Assembly: GCF_029167375.1 (NCBI RefSeq)
Contig: NZ_JARFTP010000005.1
Span: forward strand, 124,001 to 188,000
Direction: 5' to 3'
Origin: Tsukamurella sp. 8F
GTDB lineage: Bacteria > Actinomycetota > Actinomycetes > Mycobacteriales > Mycobacteriaceae
Length of the DNA: 64,000 bases
The notes under the pieces are model-generated. The model saw only the letters and a list, made by a program, of their open reading frames with translations. It had not been told where the DNA came from and did not search any database. This document shows, piece by piece, positions 59,152 through 64,000 of the stretch (position 1 is its first letter; each line of letters opens with the position of its first letter). Both the position numbers and the translations under genes were made by a program.

Positions 59152-60885
59152 ATGGCTACAGTTGATGAAACGGCCGAGCGCCGCCCGACGATCGACTGGA
59201 TCGTCTTCGGGGTGACCGGGCTGTCGGTCCTGGCTTTCGTGGTGTGGGGCATGGCTTCGCCGAGCGGTATGAAGACCGCCACGGGCAACATCCTGAACTG
59301 GATCATCGAAGATCTGGGCTGGCTGTTCCTGGTCTCGGCGACCCTGTTCGTGCTGTTCGCGGTCTACCTCGCCGTGTCTCGTTACGGGAAGATCCCACTG
59401 GGCAAGGACGGCGAGGAGCCCGAGTACCGGACGGTCAGCTGGATCGCGATGATGTTCAGCGCAGGTATGGGCATCGGGCTGATGTTCTACGGCGCGGCCG
59501 AGCCCATCGCGCACTTCGTGAAGGCTCCGCCCGGTACCGATCCGCACGACGTGGCGGTTGCTATGGCTACCACGATGTTCCACTGGGGATTCCACCCGTG
59601 GGCGATCTACGCCGTGGTCGGCCTCGCGGTCGCCTACAGTACGTACCGGTGCGGCCGGAGTCAGTTGATGAGTTCGGTGTTCGCGCCGGTTTTCAACCGC
59701 ACCGGCGGGCAGGGCATCGGGGGGCGCGTGATCGACATCCTGGCGATCTTCGCGACATTGTTCGGTACCGTCGCGTCGCTGGGGCTCGGGGCCGCGCAGG
59801 TCGGAGCAGGCCTCGAGAAGCTCGGGTGGGCGGGCAACGGACAGAGCAAATTCCTGCTCGTCGCCGTGATCTCGATTCTGACGTTGTGCTTCGTCGCGTC
59901 GGCGGTCTCCGGCGTCGCGAAGGGCATCCAGTTCCTGTCGAACACCAACATGGTGCTTGCACTGGTTCTCGCGCTGTTCGTCTTCGTCGTGGGTCCGACG
60001 GTGTTCATCCTGAATCTGCTGCCCACCACGATGGGTGAATACGCCGCCGACTTCATGAACATGTCCGCGCGGTCGGCCGCCAACGAGCCGGGCGCCGACG
60101 CGTGGCTGTCGAGCTGGACCATCTTCTACTGGGCGTGGTGGGTCAGCTGGACGCCGTTCGTCGGCATGTTCCTGGCGAAGATCTCGAAGGGCCGCACCAT
60201 CCGCGAGTTCGTGATCGGCGTGATGTTCGTGCCGACTGTCGTGTCGCTGCTGTGGTTCGTGATCTTCGGCGGCACGGCGCTGCGCCAGGAGGGCGAGGGG
60301 CTCGGCGTCAGCAAGGCGGCGAACGAGGAGGACATGCTGTTCGGCATGCTCGACCATCTCCCGCTGCCAGCGATCACAGCGTTCCTGGTGGTGCTGCTGG
60401 TGGGCATCTTCTTCGTCTCCGGTGCGGACTCGGCGTCAATAGTGATGGGCACGCTGTCACAGCGCGGCGTCGATGAGCCGAACCGTGCCGTCACCATCTT
60501 CTGGGGCGTGCTCACCGGTGGAGTCGCGGCACTCCTGCTCTCCGTGAGCGGCGACGACGCGCTCAACGGCATCAAACAGATGGCCATCATCGCGGCCCTG
60601 CCGTTCGTGGTGGTGATGGTCGGCATGTGCGTGGCGCTGATGATGGACCTGCGGCAGGACCCGTTCATCGTGGCCGGCCGCACTCGCAGCGAGCAGTTGC
60701 TCGAGCGCGTGCGCGTCCACGCGAACACCCTCGCCGTGTCCGACGGGACCGAGGTGCTTCCCTCGGCCGACGTCCTCGTGTACCCGGACGGGACCGTGCC
60801 GGAGGACTTCTACCACCCGCACACCGTCGACGAGCCCGTGTCGCTGTCGGAACTCACGGGGGCGCCGGAGCAGGCGCGGAGCTGA
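59152..60885 (+). CDS. BCCT-family quaternary-amine transporter
   Basis: A 577-residue secondary carrier for betaine, choline or carnitine type compounds: SAGMGIGLMFYGAAEP near 103, FHWGFHPWAIYAVVGLAVAY near 143, and the substrate-box region SSWTIFYWAWWVSWTPFVGMFLAKISKGRTIREF near 320-352, all family marks. Twelve spans plus a C-terminal cytoplasmic tail (about 500-577), which in BetP relatives senses osmotic state. It is 32 bp after the ABC ATPase, so it may belong to the amidase operon. Confidence 0.9.
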   Translation: MATVDETAERRPTIDWIVFGVTGLSVLAFVVWGMASPSGMKTATGNILNWIIEDLGWLFLVSATLFVLFAVYLAVSRYGKIPLGKDGEEPEYRTVSWIAMMFSAGMGIGLMFYGAAEPIAHFVKAPPGTDPHDVAVAMATTMFHWGFHPWAIYAVVGLAVAYSTYRCGRSQLMSSVFAPVFNRTGGQGIGGRVIDILAIFATLFGTVASLGLGAAQVGAGLEKLGWAGNGQSKFLLVAVISILTLCFVASAVSGVAKGIQFLSNTNMVLALVLALFVFVVGPTVFILNLLPTTMGEYAADFMNMSARSAANEPGADAWLSSWTIFYWAWWVSWTPFVGMFLAKISKGRTIREFVIGVMFVPTVVSLLWFVIFGGTALRQEGEGLGVSKAANEEDMLFGMLDHLPLPAITAFLVVLLVGIFFVSGADSASIVMGTLSQRGVDEPNRAVTIFWGVLTGGVAALLLSVSGDDALNGIKQMAIIAALPFVVVMVGMCVALMMDLRQDPFIVAGRTRSEQLLERVRVHANTLAVSDGTEVLPSADVLVYPDGTVPEDFYHPHTVDEPVSLSELTGAPEQARS

Positions 60886-60905
60886 CGCGCTTGCCGGAGT
60901 CGTGG

Positions 60906-61871
60906 CTACGCCAGGTATTCCGCGAGGCGTACGGGGTCGGCGTTGCCGCCGGAGACGATGACTCCGACCCGGAGCGAACTCCCCGCGGCCTCCCGGCGTG
61001 CGGCGGCGAAGGCGAGGGCGCCTGTGGGTTCCACGACGATCTTCATGGTGCGCGCGAACTCCCTGACGCCCGAGATCAACTCGTCGTCGGTCGCGGTCAC
61101 GATCCCCGCGGCGAGGCGTGCGATCACGGGGAAGGTGTGCGAGCCCAGAGCGGGCGTCTGTGCGCCGTCGGCGATGGTGCGAGGCGTCTCGATGGTGACG
61201 ATGCGCCCGGCCGCGAGTGACTGCAGGCCGTCGTCGCCGGTCTCGGGCTCTACTCCGAAAACCGATGTACCCGGCGATATCCCGTGTGTCGCGACCAGCG
61301 TCCCGGACAGCAGGCCGCCGCCGCCGAGGGGGCAGAACAGTAGATCCAGCGGTCCCGTCTCCTCGAGCAGCTCCAGGGCCGCGGTGCCCTGCCCGGCCAT
61401 GACCGGTGGGTGGTCGAAGGGCGGGATGACGGTGGCACCGGTCGATTCCGCGACACGGCGGGCGATCGCCTCGCGGTCCTGCGTGTAGCGATCGTATTCG
61501 ACGACGGTGGCGCCGTAGCCCTCGGTAGCGGCCCGCTTGCCGGCCGGTGCGTCGACCGGCATCACGATGGTGGCCGGGATACCGTGCAGCCGCGCGGCCA
61601 GCGCCAAGGCCTGCGCATGGTTGCCCGAACTGAAGGCCACCACGCCGTGCGCCCGAACCTCGTCGGGTAGGGATGCGACGCTGTTGTACGCGCCGCGGAA
61701 CTTGAAAGCGCCTGCGCGCTGGAAGTTCTCGCACTTGAAGAACAGCGATGCGCCGACCGCGTCGTCGATGCGTGAGCTGGTGAGCACCGGGGTGCGGTGC
61801 GCGACCGGCGCGAGTCGGTCGGCCGCGGCGCGGATGTCGTCGAGGGTCGGTTCCGTCACGTCGGAGGACAC
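60906..61871 (-). CDS. Threonine/serine dehydratase-like PLP enzyme
   Basis: A 321-residue fold-type II PLP enzyme: PLP lysine K57 in GAFKFRGA, SSGNHAQ near 87, GGGGLLSG near 190, and SGGNADP near the end. There is no ACT regulatory domain, so it is the catabolic threonine dehydratase or serine racemase/hydroxyaspartate dehydratase type. The GTG start overlaps the nagA stop by one base. Ends close to the convergent BCCT gene. Confidence 0.87.
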   Translation of the reverse strand: MSSDVTEPTLDDIRAAADRLAPVAHRTPVLTSSRIDDAVGASLFFKCENFQRAGAFKFRGAYNSVASLPDEVRAHGVVAFSSGNHAQALALAARLHGIPATIVMPVDAPAGKRAATEGYGATVVEYDRYTQDREAIARRVAESTGATVIPPFDHPPVMAGQGTAALELLEETGPLDLLFCPLGGGGLLSGTLVATHGISPGTSVFGVEPETGDDGLQSLAAGRIVTIETPRTIADGAQTPALGSHTFPVIARLAAGIVTATDDELISGVREFARTMKIVVEPTGALAFAAARREAAGSSLRVGVIVSGGNADPVRLAEYLA

Positions 61872-63022
61872 TACGCCGCGACGGCCCTGCCGCCGCGGAT
61901 CACCTGGCGCAGAGTGAGCTCCGGTGCGAGCTCGAGGATATCGGCGCGCAGGCCCGCGACGAGCGAACCCCGGTCCGACAGCCCCATGAGCCGGGCCGGC
62001 GTCGTGGCTCCGGACCGCACGGCATCGGCGAGGGGGATCGATGAAGCGTGCACCGCGCGGGCGACCACGTCGAGCACGCAGGAGGTTCCCCCGGCTATCG
62101 CGCCGGGCGCGCCGTCGTCTCTGGTCAGCCGCGCGATCCCGCCCCCGACAGTGACGTCCAGCGCGCCCAGCGTGTAGTGACCGTCCGGCATACCCGCCGC
62201 CTGCATGGCGTCCGAGACGAACGCGACGTGCTCCGGCCCGGCGAGCGCATGCACCATCGCGACGGTGCCCGCGGCGAGGTGCACGCCGTCGCCGATGAGC
62301 TCGGCCACGGCGCGCCCGGTCGATGCCGCGGTCAGCGCAGCGGCCACGGCGCCCGGAGAGCGATGATGCATCGGCCTCATGCCGTTGAACAGATGGGTGA
62401 TGCTGAACGTGCCGTCGGCATCGAAAGCAGCTGCCACCGTGTCGAAGTCGCCCGCTGTATGCCCTACGGACACGACCGCCCCGGCCGCGGACAGCCGCGT
62501 CGCCAGCTCGCCGAAGTGTGGTGTCTCGGGCGCGATCGTCATCGATCGGATGCGTCCCCCGGCCGCGTCGAGCCATTCTGTGAGCAGGGCGGGATCGCCG
62601 TCGATGATGTACCGCGGGTCCTGCGCTCCACAGCATTCCGCGGCGAGGAACGGCCCCTCTAGGTGCAGACCGACCACGGTGTCCTCGTCGACCAGCGGTG
62701 ACAGCGTCTCGATCCGCTCCAGCAGCTTCTCGGGAGCGGCGGATACGAGGGAGGCGAGCACCGTCGTCGTGCCGCGCGAGAGGTGGTGTCTCGCGGCGAG
62801 CCGGGCACCGTCGGCGTCGGAGTCCGGGAAGCCGTACCCGCCCCCGCCGTGGCAGTGAACGTCGACCATGCCCGGCACGAGGATCGCGTCGGACGGATCG
62901 GGAACGGTACCGCCCCGCCACGCCTCGACCGGGCCGACCCATGCGATGAGTTCACCGGCTGTGGCGACGATACCGTCGTCGATCGCGCCCTCCGGTGTGA
63001 CGACGGAGCCTCGCAGGATCAT
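61871..63022 (-). CDS. nagA: N-acetylglucosamine-6-phosphate deacetylase
   Basis: NagA removes acetate from GlcNAc-6-P in amino-sugar recycling. The 383-residue amidohydrolase has the metal motif VHCHGGGGYG near 57, EGPF near 123, HLFNGMRPMHHR near 215 and the catalytic Asp in FVSDAMQAAG near 272. No nagB is adjacent. GAAGGAGGCGG precedes the ATG. It lies 34 bp downstream of a GntR/UTRA regulator on the same strand. Confidence 0.93.
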   Translation of the reverse strand: MILRGSVVTPEGAIDDGIVATAGELIAWVGPVEAWRGGTVPDPSDAILVPGMVDVHCHGGGGYGFPDSDADGARLAARHHLSRGTTTVLASLVSAAPEKLLERIETLSPLVDEDTVVGLHLEGPFLAAECCGAQDPRYIIDGDPALLTEWLDAAGGRIRSMTIAPETPHFGELATRLSAAGAVVSVGHTAGDFDTVAAAFDADGTFSITHLFNGMRPMHHRSPGAVAAALTAASTGRAVAELIGDGVHLAAGTVAMVHALAGPEHVAFVSDAMQAAGMPDGHYTLGALDVTVGGGIARLTRDDGAPGAIAGGTSCVLDVVARAVHASSIPLADAVRSGATTPARLMGLSDRGSLVAGLRADILELAPELTLRQVIRGGRAVAA

Positions 63023-63056
63023 GGCCGCCTCCTTCTCCGAAGCCAGTAGACCACCT

Positions 63057-63776
63057 TTACGCGGGGTCGGTGACCGTCATCTGAACCTGATACATGTCCG
63101 AGCGGTACCAGGAGCGGCAGTGTTCTATCGGGGTCCCGTCGGCGGTGAACGAGACGCGGTCGAACGCCAGTAGCGGGGCGCCCTTCGCGACCTGCAGCAG
63201 CGTCGATTGTTCGCGATCCGCGGCCTCGGCTCCGATCGTCTGCTCGCCGTGATCGATCGGCCGGTGGTAGCGGACTTTGAGTAGCTGGTAGATCGACTGG
63301 CTGAGGTCGTAACGGTCGAGCCCCGGCGCGAGCGCCGCGGAGTACCAGGCGTCGTCGATGGAGATCGGTTGGGAGTCCGCAAGCCGTAGCCGCTTGACGT
63401 GCCATGCCTTCTCGGCGGCGCGCAGGCCGAGCGCGGACAGTGTGGACGGACCCGGGACCTTGTGCTCGGTCTGGAGGACGACGGTGGTGGGTGTGCGGCC
63501 GAGGCGGCGCATGTCCTCGTGGAAGGAGGCCAGGTGCAGACGCGACCGCGCCTGGCGCTCGGCGACGAACGTGCCTTTGCCGCGGATCCGTACCAGGCGG
63601 CCGGCGGCGACCATCTGGCCGATGGCCTCACGCACCGTGATGCGGCTGACGCCGTAGTCCAGGCACAGTTGACGCTCGCTGGGCAGCATGTCGCCCGGCC
63701 CGAGTTCGTCCGCACACAGGCGCTCGAGCAGGTGCCGCAGCTGTTCGTGCTTGGGGACGGAGTTGTCCTCGATCAT
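63057..63776 (-). CDS. GntR/HutC-family regulator (NagR/DasR-like)
   Basis: About 239 residues: winged HTH (about 10-70, MLPSERQLCLDYGVSRITVREAIGQMVAAGRLVR and GKGTFVA) and a UTRA ligand domain. Such regulators upstream of nagA sense GlcNAc-6-P or GlcN-6-P. The ATG at 63776 (MIEDNSVPKHEQL) fits the family; ATGs at 63785 and 63803 are alternatives. Upstream, ACCAgtatgTGGT (63805-63817) may be its operator but is not a standard dre site. Confidence 0.84.
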   Translation of the reverse strand: MIEDNSVPKHEQLRHLLERLCADELGPGDMLPSERQLCLDYGVSRITVREAIGQMVAAGRLVRIRGKGTFVAERQARSRLHLASFHEDMRRLGRTPTTVVLQTEHKVPGPSTLSALGLRAAEKAWHVKRLRLADSQPISIDDAWYSAALAPGLDRYDLSQSIYQLLKVRYHRPIDHGEQTIGAEAADREQSTLLQVAKGAPLLAFDRVSFTADGTPIEHCRSWYRSDMYQVQMTVTDPA

Positions 63777-63868
63777 GCGCGCCATCTTGTCACATGTTGT
63801 CATTACCAGTATGTGGTTTGGACGAATCCGTCGAGCCGACCCTGCGACGCGGGGGTTACGGTGGCCGG

Positions 63869-64000
63869 GTGAGCGACTGGAGTGCAGCAGACATCGGTGA
63901 CCAGACCGGACGACACTTCGTCGTCACCGGGGCGAATTCGGGGCTCGGAAAAGAGACGGCGCTAGCGCTGGGCCGCGCCGGCGCCACCGTGACGCTCGCC
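63869..64000 (+). CDS. Short-chain dehydrogenase, 5' part (runs off the window)
   Basis: Forty-four codons are present from GTG 63869: MSDWSAADIGDQTGRHFVVTG then ANSGLGKETALALGRAGATV. TGANSGLG is the NAD(P)-binding motif of classical SDRs (retinol dehydrogenase-like). The catalytic part is outside the window. Divergent from the gntR gene. Confidence 0.8.
   Translation, partial: MSDWSAADIGDQTGRHFVVTGANSGLGKETALALGRAGATVTLA

Noticed and set aside
63805-63817. ACCA-5-TGGT as a DasR/NagR dre site
   Set aside because: The known dre motif has the halves in the opposite order (TGGT...ACCA). It may still be an operator of the GntR gene, but not a standard dre site.
1-64000. CRISPR arrays, insertion sequences, prophage or integrase genes, rRNA genes
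   Set aside because: Reading both strands I saw no regularly spaced repeats, transposase or integrase motifs, or rRNA sequence. Although tRNA genes are frequent integration sites, no att-like repeat of the tRNA-Phe end was noticed downstream.

Overview
The window is a chromosomal segment of a high-G+C, mycolic-acid-type actinomycete (order Mycobacteriales; Tsukamurella, Gordonia or Rhodococcus-like by inference). Evidence: mycothiol synthase (mshD), an irtAB siderophore importer with an N-terminal FAD/SIP domain, DesA-type acyl-ACP desaturases, a PimC-like mannosyltransferase, an F420-type luciferase-fold enzyme, many GTG/TTG starts, and gene order mshD - pst/pho - phoU - dus - desA as remembered from Mycobacterium. 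No phage, insertion sequence, integrase or CRISPR array is visible.

1-12.3 kb is a conserved core: mshD overlapping a cysteine-desulfhydrase-like gene, the phosphate operon pstSCAB, an FHA protein, phoU, a tRNA dihydrouridine synthase and two tandem desA copies. Direct-repeat PHO boxes lie before both pstS and phoU. 12.5-16.9 kb is a ugpAEBC-type ABC importer. 16.9-20.2 kb has a drug exporter with its TetR regulator, whose 3' end overlaps a convergent pimC-like gene by 209 bp.

20.4-21.1 kb is a tRNA cluster Lys-Glu-Asp-Phe. The tRNA-Lys(UUU) gene is split in its anticodon by a 221-nt group I intron whose conserved core elements can all be read. This is the most unusual object in the window.

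21.3-40 kb is accessory: many regulator/target pairs (TetR-esterase, TetR-FAD oxidoreductase, MerR-MmpL, MocR-PhyH), a ClC channel, an ECF42-like sigma factor with its DGPF/YCII partner, folD, and two genes decaying by internal deletion (a dienelactone hydrolase and a GNAT acetyltransferase). A 53-residue DivIVA-domain protein sits beside the second remnant.

41-46 kb encodes ferri-siderophore import (irtA, irtB) and a secreted trypsin-like lipoprotein. 46-55 kb is a run of small regulator/target pairs (HxlR, AraC, ArsR) with oxidoreductase, MFS, GNAT and acyl-CoA dehydrogenase genes. 55-61 kb is an amidase - amino-acid ABC (binding protein fused to permease) - ATPase - BCCT series divergent from arsR. 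60.9-63.8 kb has a threonine dehydratase-like gene, nagA and a GntR regulator, and the window ends inside an SDR gene. Many adjacent genes share ATGA or GTGA overlaps, implying translational coupling; several operators and two candidate leaderless promoters can be read directly.
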